Assembly (NCBI GenBank): GCA_964517125.1
Contig: CAZFBD010000014.1
Span: forward strand, 1 to 64,000
DNA from: SHLQ01 sp964517125
GTDB lineage: Bacteria > Actinomycetota > Acidimicrobiia > Acidimicrobiales > SHLQ01
Reading direction: 5' to 3'
DNA: 64,000 nt
Shown: positions 16,408 to 24,801 of the stretch, one piece after another
Layout of the letters: the number at the start of each line of letters is the position of its first letter
Numbering within the stretch: the stretch's first letter is position 1
Made by a program: the position numbers and the translations under genes
The notes under the pieces: generated by a model
Seen by the model: the letters and a program-made list of their open reading frames with translations, nothing else
Databases searched by the model: none
What the model was told of the DNA's origin: nothing

Positions 16408-18241
16408 TCACTTCGGCCACAATGCCTTCGGCGTTGAGGCCGTAGCGGGCGAGGATGCGAGCCGGCTTGTCGTGCGGAATGAATGCCGATGGCATGCCCA
16501 GCACACGCACCTTGCAGGCGCCGTGATCGCTTCCGCTGGAGCTGAGGTGTTCCTCGATCGCATCGCGGAAGCCGTCTCCGGCGCCACCGCTGCGCAGGCC
16601 GTCCTCGATCGTGACGACGAGCTTGTGGGTTGCGGCGTCGGCGACCATCGCCGGGTCGACCGGAGTGACGATTCGGGGGTCCCAGACGCTGGCGCTGATT
16701 CCCTTTGCTTCGAGCAGCTCGGCTGCCTCGAGGGCATCCTCGAACATCTTGCCGACACCGATGATGCAGACGTCTGTTCCGACCCGAGCCTTACGGGCGA
16801 GCAGCCCGGAGCCGACCTCGGCCTCGCCGACGGACGGGGCCGCCTGCTTGGTCCACCGCAGCATCGCGGGGCCATCGGTGCACAGCTCCACGGCATCGGA
16901 CAGCTGGACCTGAAGTTCCTGGTAGCTCGACGGAGCGAACACGGTCATACCGGGGACCTTGCTGAACAAGACCATGTCCAGAAGCCCGTGATGTGAGGCG
17001 CCGTCGTCGCCGGTCACGCCGGCTCGGTCGAGGCAGAAGATGACGGGTTGGCGGTGCAGGCCGACATCCATGTTGACCTGATCGAATGCCCGGGACATGA
17101 AGGTGCTGTAGACGGCAACGACCGGACGGAGGCCGCCCATGGCCATTCCGGCCGCGGCTGTGGTTGCGTGCTGCTCGGCGATGCCGACGTCGAACGTGCG
17201 CTCGGGGAAGCGTTCGCGGAACGGCAGCAGACCGGTGGAGTCGGGCATGGCGGCGGTGATCGCAACCACGTTCTTGTGTTCTTCAGCGACCTTGATGAGT
17301 GCCTCGGTGAACGCCTGGGTGTACGAGCCGGCCTTGACGCCACCCATGTCGTGCATGTTCTTGATGGTGTCGTTCTCGGCGGGCGCATAGCCGCGGCCCT
17401 TTTGTGTGAGTACGTGGACGACGACTGGGCCACGGAACTTCTTGGCGTTCTGCAGCGCGTCCTCGAGGCCCTCAATGTCGTGGCCGTCGAAGGGTCCCAG
17501 GTAGTGGACACCGAGGTTCTCGAAGAACGCTGGCGGCTCCCACATCTGGCGGATGGCGGCCTTGGTGGCGTGGATGCCGCGTTCCACGTGTTCGCCAACC
17601 CACGGAATGTTCTCGGCGATCTTCTCCATGCGGGCCTGGCGGCGCATGTACACCGGGTTCGCGCGAATCTTCACCAGCGACTCGGTGAGCTTGGATGCGG
17701 TGGGTGCGTAGGAACGGCCGTTGTCGTTGAGGATGATGGTGACGTTGCTGTTGCTGTGCCCGAGGTTGTTGATGCCTTCGTAGGCCATTCCGCCGGTGAG
17801 GGCGCCGTCGCCAATGACGGCGACGATTTCGCGATCGTGGCCAACCGTGGACGCCTCGGCGGTGGCGAGACCGTGGGCGTAGCTGAGGACGGTGGATGCG
17901 TGGCTGTTTTCGATCCAGTCGTGTTCGCTCTCTTCACGGCTGGGGTAACCAGAGATGCCATCGCTCTGTCGGAGTCCCTCGAATGCCTTGACCCGTCCGG
18001 TGAGCATCTTGTGGACGTAGGTCTGGTGCCCGGTGTCCCACAGGAGGATGTCCTTGGGTGATTGGAAGTTGCGATGGAGCGCAATGGTCAGCTCGACTGC
18101 GCCAAGGTTGGACCCGAGGTGGCCTGCGTTCTTGGAGACCGCAGTGACGATCAGTTCGCGGATCTCCGCAGACAGCGCGTCAAGTTCCTCGTACGAGAGC
18201 TCGCGAAGGTCGTCGGGACCGTTGATTGAATCGAGGAGCAT
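16391..18241 (-). CDS. dxs: 1-deoxy-D-xylulose-5-phosphate synthase
   Basis: This 616-residue thiamine-diphosphate enzyme condenses pyruvate and glyceraldehyde 3-phosphate, the first step of the MEP isoprenoid pathway. It has GHLGSNLGAVELTIALH, the TPP motif GDGALTGGMAYEGINN ending in NDN, HVLTQKGRGYAPAE, and the transketolase-type pyrimidine-domain catalytic Glu in FDVGIAEQHATT. The length is normal. It starts with ATG 18241; no other MEP gene is present in the window. Confidence 0.96.
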   Translation of the reverse strand: MLLDSINGPDDLRELSYEELDALSAEIRELIVTAVSKNAGHLGSNLGAVELTIALHRNFQSPKDILLWDTGHQTYVHKMLTGRVKAFEGLRQSDGISGYPSREESEHDWIENSHASTVLSYAHGLATAEASTVGHDREIVAVIGDGALTGGMAYEGINNLGHSNSNVTIILNDNGRSYAPTASKLTESLVKIRANPVYMRRQARMEKIAENIPWVGEHVERGIHATKAAIRQMWEPPAFFENLGVHYLGPFDGHDIEGLEDALQNAKKFRGPVVVHVLTQKGRGYAPAENDTIKNMHDMGGVKAGSYTQAFTEALIKVAEEHKNVVAITAAMPDSTGLLPFRERFPERTFDVGIAEQHATTAAAGMAMGGLRPVVAVYSTFMSRAFDQVNMDVGLHRQPVIFCLDRAGVTGDDGASHHGLLDMVLFSKVPGMTVFAPSSYQELQVQLSDAVELCTDGPAMLRWTKQAAPSVGEAEVGSGLLARKARVGTDVCIIGVGKMFEDALEAAELLEAKGISASVWDPRIVTPVDPAMVADAATHKLVVTIEDGLRSGGAGDGFRDAIEEHLSSSGSDHGACKVRVLGMPSAFIPHDKPARILARYGLNAEGIVAEVTGSLA

Positions 18242-18338
18242 CGCTCAACAGGGTAGCTGTCCCCGTGCCGCGCTGACCGCGCCAGCGGCACCTTCTTTGG
18301 CGCCCAGGACAATCTCGTATTGTTCCGGCCCGTACGGC

Positions 18339-18716
18339 TCAGGACATGCGGGAAAGAAATGCCTCGCGGCTGACCTGCACCCTGATGATGCGACCGGTAC
18401 CCACGAGGGTGTCCTCGCTCCGAGCCTCGGATTCGAACACCAGCCGTCGACCCTCGATTCGGATCAGGTTCGCCGTGGCCTCGACGGCAGCGCCCACCGG
18501 CGATCCGTTCAGGTGGTCGAGATTGATCCGAAGACCCGCCGTGATCATGCCTTGGGGCATGTGGCCATCGAGCGCATCCATGGTTGCCTCCTGCATCAGC
18601 TGGAGGAGTCGTGGTGTGCTGAGGACGGCGACATCACCGGTGCCGTGCACGATTGCGGTGTCTTCGTCGGTGACGACCATCGATGCGCATCCCGACAGTC
18701 CGAGCTCAATTGCCAT
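18339..18716 (-). CDS. FlK-like hotdog thioesterase
   Basis: This 125-residue protein is of the hotdog fold, resembling fluoroacetyl-CoA thioesterase relatives. The positions of the FlK catalytic triad appear as a Thr and Glu in LSTPRLLQLMQEATM and a His in INLDHLNGSPVG. The native substrate is probably a small acyl-CoA. ATG 18716 (MAIELGLSG) is chosen because homology begins there; the frame extends upstream but reads as Arg-rich, unconserved sequence. It diverges from tldD. Confidence 0.7.
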   Translation of the reverse strand: MAIELGLSGCASMVVTDEDTAIVHGTGDVAVLSTPRLLQLMQEATMDALDGHMPQGMITAGLRINLDHLNGSPVGAAVEATANLIRIEGRRLVFESEARSEDTLVGTGRIIRVQVSREAFLSRMS

Positions 18717-18929
18717 TGCGTCACCGTACTCGGAACCCGCGCCTCGGGCTGGAGACAGCAGGGCGTGATGTGCCAGCCGGTCTCCGTTGTGCCGTGGAGC
18801 GGCTCCGCGGGGGAACCTTCGACTATCGGTGCCCTTCACGACTGCGCATCGCGGCCGACGGGACCCGAGATCGATCGGTACAGTGGCAAACACACCCGAA
18901 CGTTCGTCCCCTGCTGAAAGGCGCACATC

Positions 18930-20321
18930 GTGCTCGATGAATCACTCGTTGCTTCCACCCTGGACACCGCAATTGCTGGCGGAGCCGACTGGGCCGAGGT
19001 GTTCGTGGAGGACAAGCGTTCGTCATCGGCGCGTTTCGACGACGGCCGTATCGAGGAACTCACTTCGGGCCGTGACCGTGGCGCGGGTATCCGCGTCGTG
19101 TCGGGTGACACCACCGGCTTCGCCCACACCGCCGACCTCAGCGAAGCCGGGCTTCGTTCAGCAGCCGAGGCTGCCGCCGCAGCCGCCCGTGGGGGAGGCG
19201 GCGGTGTCCGCAAGGTGTCGCTCGAGCGACAGACCGCCACCCGCGACATCGACATCACGACGTACCCCGAGACCATCGCCAAGGCTACGAAGGTCGAGCT
19301 GCTCACCGAAGCAAACGAGGCCGCCCGCGATGCCGGCGATGCCATCAGCCAGGTGTCGGCCAACTACGGCGACAGCCGCCGCCGGATTCTCGTGGCGAAC
19401 AGTGACGGACTCCTCGCCGAGGACGATCAGGTCCGCACCGTGTTCTCCGTCGCCTGCGTCGCGCTCGGCGATACCGGCATGCAGACCGGCCGCGAGAGCG
19501 CCGGTCGCACGGTCGGGTTCGAGATGTTCGATCAGTACGACGTTTCCGAAATGGCTCGCACCGCAGCCCAGCGAGCAATCACCAAGCTGAGCGCCCGTCC
19601 CGCTCCCAGCGGTGCCCAGACCGTGGTCGTTGGCCCCGGTGGTGGCGGCGTGCTCTTCCACGAAGCCTGCGGACATGGCCTCGAAGCCGATCTCGTGGCC
19701 AAGAAGGCATCGGTCTTCGCCGGTCGGGTGGGCCAGCAGGTCGCAACGCCGCTCGTCACGCTCATCGATGACGGCACCATGTCCACCGAGTGGGGCAACT
19801 TCGCCATCGACGACGAAGGTCGCCCAGCGCAGAAGAACGTCCTGATCCAGGACGGCATCCTCACCGACTACATGTACGACCAGATTCGTGCTCGCAAAGA
19901 GGGTCGTCCGTCGTCGGGCAATGGCCGCCGGCAGAGCTACCAGCACCTTCCGATGGTCCGCATGACGAACACGTACATCACGGCAGGCGAGGACAACCCG
20001 TCCGACATCATCGCCAGCACCGAGAACGGCGTTTACGTCGCGACCCTCGGTGGTGGCCAGGTGAACACGGCCACCGGCGACTTCGTCTTCGGCATGACCG
20101 AGGCGTACCTCATCGAGAACGGGCAGATCACCGACCCGATCCGCGAAGGCAACCTCATCGGCAATGGTCCCGAGGTCCTGACCCGCATCGACGCACTCGG
20201 CAACGACTTCGCCATGGGGCATCCGGGCACCTGCGGCAAGGACGGCCAGGGAGTGCCTGTCGGCGACGGCACGCCCACCCTTCGGGTCACCAGCCTGACC
20301 GTTGGCGGCACCGCAGCCTGA
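18930..20321 (+). CDS. tldD: TldD zinc metallopeptidase subunit
   Basis: This 463-residue TldD carries the catalytic zinc site HEACGHGLEAD (HExxxH). It forms a heterodimer with TldE that degrades unfolded peptides and matures some RiPPs such as microcin B17. Other family blocks are SSARFDDGRIEELTSG, GAGIRVVSG, and the C-terminal GGGQVNTATGDFVFG. GTG 18930 follows GAAAGG. A TldE partner lies at 21026, with the Ddn-like gene in between on the other strand, and a second TldE is at 58966. Confidence 0.93.
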   Translation: MLDESLVASTLDTAIAGGADWAEVFVEDKRSSSARFDDGRIEELTSGRDRGAGIRVVSGDTTGFAHTADLSEAGLRSAAEAAAAAARGGGGGVRKVSLERQTATRDIDITTYPETIAKATKVELLTEANEAARDAGDAISQVSANYGDSRRRILVANSDGLLAEDDQVRTVFSVACVALGDTGMQTGRESAGRTVGFEMFDQYDVSEMARTAAQRAITKLSARPAPSGAQTVVVGPGGGGVLFHEACGHGLEADLVAKKASVFAGRVGQQVATPLVTLIDDGTMSTEWGNFAIDDEGRPAQKNVLIQDGILTDYMYDQIRARKEGRPSSGNGRRQSYQHLPMVRMTNTYITAGEDNPSDIIASTENGVYVATLGGGQVNTATGDFVFGMTEAYLIENGQITDPIREGNLIGNGPEVLTRIDALGNDFAMGHPGTCGKDGQGVPVGDGTPTLRVTSLTVGGTAA

Positions 20322-20333
20322 TCCCGGTTCGGG

Positions 20334-20798
20334 TCAGCGGGTGGCGAACACGCCCACCCGTTCCAAAACAAGAACGGGTGGCGACGGCCGGCGCGCCGTG
20401 AACTGATCGGCGAGCCGCGGGTCCAGGCGCGCCATCTGGTTCCAGAGCTTGGTTCGTTCGGCGCCACGGGTCTCCCGGGCTCGGACCACATGCCGTTCGT
20501 TTCCGTCGACGATCACGGCTTTGGCGCCGGCGCGGATGTTCACGTACCACTCGGGCTGTTCTCGGGTGTCGTCTTCGGGGGTCACCACAACGACCCATCC
20601 GTCGGGGTGCCAGCCGCTGCGGATCAGGTGCTCGCGTACCCGTCCGGTGATCCGGTTGGCGGTGGCAAGCACTGCCGAGGATCCCTTGGACGCACGGATG
20701 CGTCGCGCTCGTCGTGCCCGACGTTCCAGAGGGTCGATGGGCCCGGGATTTGCTGCGTCTTCCGCCGTTGTTTCTGGTGCTGCTGTCGTGGTGTGCAT
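20334..20798 (-). CDS. Ddn-like deazaflavin (F420)-dependent nitroreductase family protein
   Basis: This 154-residue protein's middle and end resemble the F420H2-dependent Ddn family: DGWVVVVTPED, QPEWYVNIRAG (the family's HPAWYLNL block), VRARETRGAERTKLWNQM, and PVLVLERV. The N-terminal 40 residues are charged and unconserved. It may reduce quinones or nitro compounds with F420H2. The usual N-terminal GRRSG phosphate-binding segment is not seen, so cofactor binding is uncertain. A strong ribosome site (GGGAGG) precedes ATG 20798. Confidence 0.6.
   Translation of the reverse strand: MHTTTAAPETTAEDAANPGPIDPLERRARRARRIRASKGSSAVLATANRITGRVREHLIRSGWHPDGWVVVVTPEDDTREQPEWYVNIRAGAKAVIVDGNERHVVRARETRGAERTKLWNQMARLDPRLADQFTARRPSPPVLVLERVGVFATR
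20354..20381. terminator. 10-bp inverted repeat at the tldD / Ddn-like convergent end
   Basis: CCACCCGTTC (20354-20363) pairs with GAACGGGTGG (20372-20381) around an A-rich 8-base loop, 33 bases after the tldD stop. It lies inside the coding end of the Ddn-like gene and has no T-run, so it is only a candidate terminator for tldD. Confidence 0.35.
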
Positions 20799-20900
20799 GT
20801 GTTCGCCTCCCGCAAGGTTTGGTGTGCAGTGCCGCCAGTCCAGTCGCGTTCCCCCGAATCCGTCAATTCTGAGCGTGCGGTCACGACCACAAAGCGTGAC

Positions 20901-20965
20901 AGGGGTCTGACCCCTAACCCGCGCTAGGGGTCAGACCCCCAACCGCATTTAGGGGTCCGACCCCT
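20901..20965. repeat. Array 1: three 15-bp palindromes with 25-bp period
   Basis: Copies start at 20901 (AGGGGTCTGACCCCT), 20926 (AGGGGTCAGACCCCC) and 20951 (AGGGGTCCGACCCCT), separated by 10-base spacers. Each is symmetrical apart from the central base; the second spoils one end base. The array lies in the divergent region between the Ddn-like gene (start 20798) and tldE (start 21026). Confidence 0.9.
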
Positions 20966-21025
20966 GGGCCGATGGAGGGATCCGCCTCTAGCGTTGACGG
21001 CGGAACGCATCGATCGGGGAACCAC

Positions 21026-22366
21026 GTGTCAGAACTGCAGACGATCGCCGAGCAGGTGATTGGTTGGGCCAAGAACAACGAACAGGTTGAGGTTGTTGCC
21101 GTCTCCGACCGAGACACCGAGATTCGCGTGTACGAAGGTGAGGTCGAGCAGTTCACCTCGTCGGCATCACAAGGTGTGGGCATCCGCATCATCGCCGACC
21201 AGCGGCAGGGATTTGCCTGGGCCGGAACGCTCGACATCGACGTGCTGCGAGAGACGATGGCCGAAGCACGAGACAACGCCACGTTCGGCACGGTTGATGA
21301 ACACCTTGGCCTGGCGGCACCCGATGGCATGGCACTGCCCGATCTCGACGTGTACGACGACGGTGCCCTCACCATGGCTACCGAGGACAAGATCGCCATG
21401 GCGATCGAGCTGGAGAAGCTGACCCGAGAAGCCGATCCGCGGGTCAACGGCATCGAGTCCGCCGACTATGTCGACAGCATCAGCGAGAGCGCGCTCGTCT
21501 CGACAGCAGGCGTCGCAGTGGAATCGCGTGAGTCGGCTTCGTACGTGACGTCGACCGCGCTCGCCAGCGAGGACGATGACACCCAGATCGGCTTCGGATT
21601 CAGCGTTGGCCGCAACCCGGCCGACCTCGACGTGGCCACCGCAGCCGCCGATGCTGCGGAGCGGGCCACCCGCCTGCTTGGTGCCACCCAGCCCGAGAGC
21701 GAACGAGTCACCGTGATCTTCGACCCATTCGTCACGGCGCAGTTCCTGGGAATCCTCGGCGAAACCATGTCGGGCGACTCGGTCCTGAAGGGGTACAGCC
21801 TCTTCGCCAACCGCCTCGGCGAAACCGTTGCCTCGCCGAAGTTCACGCTCGTCGACGATCCGACCAACCCGAAGATGTTCACTGCCGGCCTCACCGACGG
21901 CGAAGGGCTGGCCAGCCGACGAAACGTCCTCGTCGACGAAGGTCAGCTGCAGATGTTCGTGCACAACGCCTACACCGCACGGAAGTCCGGCGTCACTCCC
22001 ACCGGGTCAGCCGTCCGCAGCTACTCCAGCGTTCCGAGCGTCGGTACCCGTGCGCTCCAGCTTCTGCCTGGAACCAAGAGCCAGGAAGAGCTCGTGGCCG
22101 GCATCGACAACGGTGTGCTGATCCAGGGAGTCGCCGGAATCCACTCCGGAGTCAACCCCGTATCCGGTGACTTCTCCACTGGAGCCGAGGGCCTCCGGAT
22201 CCGCAACGGTGAACTTGCCGAGCCGCTTCGCGAGATCACGATTGCCTCGACTCTGCAAAAGATGCTCGGCGACATCGAAGCCGTCGGCAACGACACGGAT
22301 TGGCTGCCCATGTCGGCCGCCGGCGTCAGCGTTGTGATCGCCGACGTCACCATGTCGGGACGCTGA
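21026..22366 (+). CDS. tldE: TldE/PmbA subunit, copy 1
   Basis: This 446-residue TldE (PmbA) is the non-catalytic partner of TldD and lacks the HExxxH motif. Family blocks are IRVYEGEVEQFTSSASQGVGIRI, AERATRLLGATQP, GDSVLKGYSLFANRLGE, HNAYTARKSG and GIHSGVNPVSGDFSTGAEGLRIRNG. GTG 21026 follows GGGGA. The protein has exactly the same length as the paralogue at 58966. With tldD at 18930 it likely forms the working heterodimer. Confidence 0.9.
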   Translation: MSELQTIAEQVIGWAKNNEQVEVVAVSDRDTEIRVYEGEVEQFTSSASQGVGIRIIADQRQGFAWAGTLDIDVLRETMAEARDNATFGTVDEHLGLAAPDGMALPDLDVYDDGALTMATEDKIAMAIELEKLTREADPRVNGIESADYVDSISESALVSTAGVAVESRESASYVTSTALASEDDDTQIGFGFSVGRNPADLDVATAAADAAERATRLLGATQPESERVTVIFDPFVTAQFLGILGETMSGDSVLKGYSLFANRLGETVASPKFTLVDDPTNPKMFTAGLTDGEGLASRRNVLVDEGQLQMFVHNAYTARKSGVTPTGSAVRSYSSVPSVGTRALQLLPGTKSQEELVAGIDNGVLIQGVAGIHSGVNPVSGDFSTGAEGLRIRNGELAEPLREITIASTLQKMLGDIEAVGNDTDWLPMSAAGVSVVIADVTMSGR

Positions 22367-22367
22367 T

Positions 22368-23462
22368 TCAGCTCGTCGCAATCTCGGCGGCAATTCGGCC
22401 GATCTCATCACTCGACTTCGCGGCAGCCCCGCAGCCGCCGAACGCCACCGTCACGGTGTCGGAGACCCGGTCGAGGTGTGGGCGGCCCGAGGGTGTGTAC
22501 GAAACGACGCATGGCTTGTGCCGAATCCGACGGACCTCTCGGTCGGGGAGCAACGCCTCGAGGAGCTCGAAGAGCGCCTCCGCTTCGGCAGCCGACGCAC
22601 CGGACCGAAACCAGTCGTCGATCGGATCGTTGGTGTCTGTCAGGTACGGGGGTTTGCTGTCGCCGCCGATCTTGAGAAGCCATCGGCCGTCGCTGAATTC
22701 CACCGGCGGAACCCAGTAGGCCTCGTCGAGCGACGCATGTGGTGGGTCATCGATGATCAGCGTGGGCAGGTCTGGACCAGGCCCGAGTTCGGCCAGAGCG
22801 ATCGTGCGGAGACGCCGCTCGAGTGGTAGCGAAACCCCTGCAAGTTCTGCGCCGTAGGCACCGGTGCAGACAATGACCTGGTCGGCCGAGATCGGCTCGC
22901 CAGATCGCAGGGTGAGGGTCGTCGGGGAGTTGCTGGTGTCCACGTGTTCGACAACGTCGGCAACGATGTTGGCACCGTTCTGTTGAGCGCAGACCGTCTG
23001 CGCCTTCACGAGAAGCCGAGGGTTGATCAGGCCGGCCGGTGGGCCCTCCCACACGATCCGGTGACTGGCGACGCCGCTGACAATGCCAGTCCGTCGCTGC
23101 AGCTCGGCGCCGCTCAGCTCGACGGCATCGGCGCCAAGCGCAGTCGCCACCGGGATGGTCTCGGCAGCGGAGTCGGCCAGGACCACAAGCCCGACCGGGT
23201 CATGAAACGAGATGCCGCTCTGCTCCTCGATTTTGGCGTAGCGATCGATCGATGCCCGAGCCCACGCTCCCCAGGGTTCAGAGAACGCGGTGATTCGGGT
23301 GACCCGTCCCTGGTCGAAATGGCTGGCGAACGGTCCCTCGGCGTACTCCGTTGGTTCGTCGGGTCCGATGTTGGTGACGCGGTGCCCGGCGGCAGCCAGA
23401 TGCCGAGCCGCGGCCGAACCAATCATGCCCCGACCCACGACGGCGACATCGACGTGCGTCAT
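22368..23462 (-). CDS. Sarcosine-oxidase-like FAD amine oxidoreductase (DAO family)
   Basis: This 364-residue protein has the N-terminal dinucleotide motif VDVAVVGRGMIGSAAARHLAAAGH and overall resembles monomeric sarcosine oxidase/SolA. The Cys in KPCVVSYTPSGRPHLD sits where that family attaches FAD covalently. It closes with FGGCGAAAKSSDEIGRIAAEI. It would oxidise a secondary or N-methyl amine, substrate unknown. ATG 23462 follows GGAAG and overlaps the stop of the small zinc-ribbon gene (ATGA), so the two are co-transcribed. Confidence 0.8.
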   Translation of the reverse strand: MTHVDVAVVGRGMIGSAAARHLAAAGHRVTNIGPDEPTEYAEGPFASHFDQGRVTRITAFSEPWGAWARASIDRYAKIEEQSGISFHDPVGLVVLADSAAETIPVATALGADAVELSGAELQRRTGIVSGVASHRIVWEGPPAGLINPRLLVKAQTVCAQQNGANIVADVVEHVDTSNSPTTLTLRSGEPISADQVIVCTGAYGAELAGVSLPLERRLRTIALAELGPGPDLPTLIIDDPPHASLDEAYWVPPVEFSDGRWLLKIGGDSKPPYLTDTNDPIDDWFRSGASAAEAEALFELLEALLPDREVRRIRHKPCVVSYTPSGRPHLDRVSDTVTVAFGGCGAAAKSSDEIGRIAAEIATS

Positions 23463-23686
23463 GCGTTCTTCCGGGCTTTGCGAGCCTGGGCGCGCTCCCA
23501 CTTCCGTTGCCGGCTGCGGCAGGCCTTCCGACAGAACTGCTGATTCGCCGTGCGGGCTTCGAAGATCTGCTCACACCGCCAATAGGCGCAGCCGAGCAAG
23601 CGGTCGGGGTTCAGATCGTCCGGAAAGTCGTCGGGAAGGTCGGAAGGAAGCGGTTCGATCTGTCCAGTGAAGCACGGAACAGCGAT
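23459..23686 (-). CDS. Small zinc-ribbon protein, 5' end cut or with a non-standard start
   Basis: The open frame has 75 codons, with residues at 33-56 forming a likely zinc site: GCAYWRCEQIF, then NQQFCRKACRSRQRKW (C-x4-C...C-x3-C), followed by a basic tail. The stop overlaps the next gene's ATG (ATGA). There is no ATG or GTG in the frame; it is closed upstream by a TGA that is part of palindrome array 2, two bases inside the array. Either the array removed the true start or a CTG/TTG codon is used. Function is unknown. Confidence 0.55.
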   Translation of the reverse strand: MAVPCFTGQIEPLPSDLPDDFPDDLNPDRLLGCAYWRCEQIFEARTANQQFCRKACRSRQRKWERAQARKARKNA

Positions 23687-23688
23687 TC

Positions 23689-23753
23689 AGGGGTCTGACC
23701 CCTAAACCCAACTACGGGTCTGACCCCTAAACCCGAATCGGGGTCTGACCCCT
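23689..23753. repeat. Array 2: three 15-bp palindromes with 25-bp period
   Basis: Copies start at 23689 (AGGGGTCTGACCCCT), 23714 (ACGGGTCTGACCCCT) and 23739 (CGGGGTCTGACCCCT). The 10-base spacers begin AAACCC, as the spacers of array 1 begin AACC. The array separates the zinc-ribbon frame from the menB 3' end. Confidence 0.9.
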
Positions 23754-23773
23754 GTGGTGCGCGTGTTGGTGGC

Positions 23774-24685
23774 TCAGTAGTACCAGGGGAAGTCGGACCA
23801 GTCGGGATCACGCTTCTCCAGGAACGAGTCGCGGCCCTCTGTCGCTTCGTCGGTCATGTAGGCAAGGCGAGTCGCCTCCCCAGCGAACACCTGCTGACCG
23901 ACCAGGCCGTCATCGATCAGGTTGAAGGCGTACTTGCTCATGCGCTGACCGGTTGGACTCTTGCTGCAGATCTCCCGGGCCCATTGCAGCGCCTCGGCTT
24001 CAAGTTCGGCGTGAGGCACGACGGCGTTCACGACACCCTGTGCCTTGGCTTCGTCGGCCGTGTAGGTCCGGCCGAGAAAGAAGATCTCGCGGGCGATCTT
24101 CTGTCCCACCTGACGAGCCAGGTAGGCCGAGCCGAAGCCCCCGTCGAAGCTGGCAACATCGGTATCGGTTTGTTTGAACCGGGCGTGTTCCTGACTGGCG
24201 ATGGTGAGGTCGGAGACCACATGGAGGCTGTGTCCGCCGCCTGCGGCCCAACCCGGAACCACGGCGACGACCACCTTCGGCATGAATCGGATGAGGCGCT
24301 GCACTTCGAGAATGTGCAGGCGGCCGCTCCGTGCAGGGTCGATCGATGCCGCGGTCTGGGCGTTGTCCTCGGTGTAGCGATAGCCGTCCTTGCCCCGAAT
24401 GCGTTGATCGCCGCCGGAGCAGAACGCCCAGCCGCCGTCCTTTTCGGATGGCCCGTTTCCGGTGAGGAGCACACAGCCCACGTCGCTGCTCATGCGGGCA
24501 TGATCGAGCGCCCGGTAGAGCTCGTCGACCGTGTGTGGCCGGAACGCGTTGCGAACCTCGGGGCGATTGAACGCGACCCGAACCGCACCGACGTCCTTGG
24601 CTCGGTGATAGGTGATGTCGGTGAAATCGAAGCCGGGAACAACATCCCAGGCGTCGGCGTCGAAGATTTCGGAAACCTGCGTCAT
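23774..24685 (-). CDS. menB: 1,4-dihydroxy-2-naphthoyl-CoA synthase
   Basis: This 303-residue crotonase-fold enzyme closes the naphthoquinol ring in menaquinone biosynthesis. MenB-specific blocks include SGGDQRIRGKDGY, VVPGWAAGGGHSLHVVSDLTIAS, FDGGFGSAYLARQVGQKIAREIFF and the end WSDFPWYY. ATG 24685 (MTQVSEIFDADAW) is preferred; ATG 24703, six codons earlier, is possible. No other men gene is in the window. Confidence 0.93.
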   Translation of the reverse strand: MTQVSEIFDADAWDVVPGFDFTDITYHRAKDVGAVRVAFNRPEVRNAFRPHTVDELYRALDHARMSSDVGCVLLTGNGPSEKDGGWAFCSGGDQRIRGKDGYRYTEDNAQTAASIDPARSGRLHILEVQRLIRFMPKVVVAVVPGWAAGGGHSLHVVSDLTIASQEHARFKQTDTDVASFDGGFGSAYLARQVGQKIAREIFFLGRTYTADEAKAQGVVNAVVPHAELEAEALQWAREICSKSPTGQRMSKYAFNLIDDGLVGQQVFAGEATRLAYMTDEATEGRDSFLEKRDPDWSDFPWYY

Positions 24686-24801
24686 GGCGTCATCTTCAAC
24701 CATCGCCCATGCCGCTGGCCAACCCACCGGCGTCTGCGTGGTCCCATGTGCCCAGACGGCGTGTGATCCGTTCGAACCATTGTTGCTCCGGTTCGTCATC
24801 G

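Noticed and set aside
20901..23753. Regularly spaced palindromes as a mini-CRISPR
   Set aside because: Units are 15 bases with 10-base, partly similar spacers, only three per array, and no cas gene is present.
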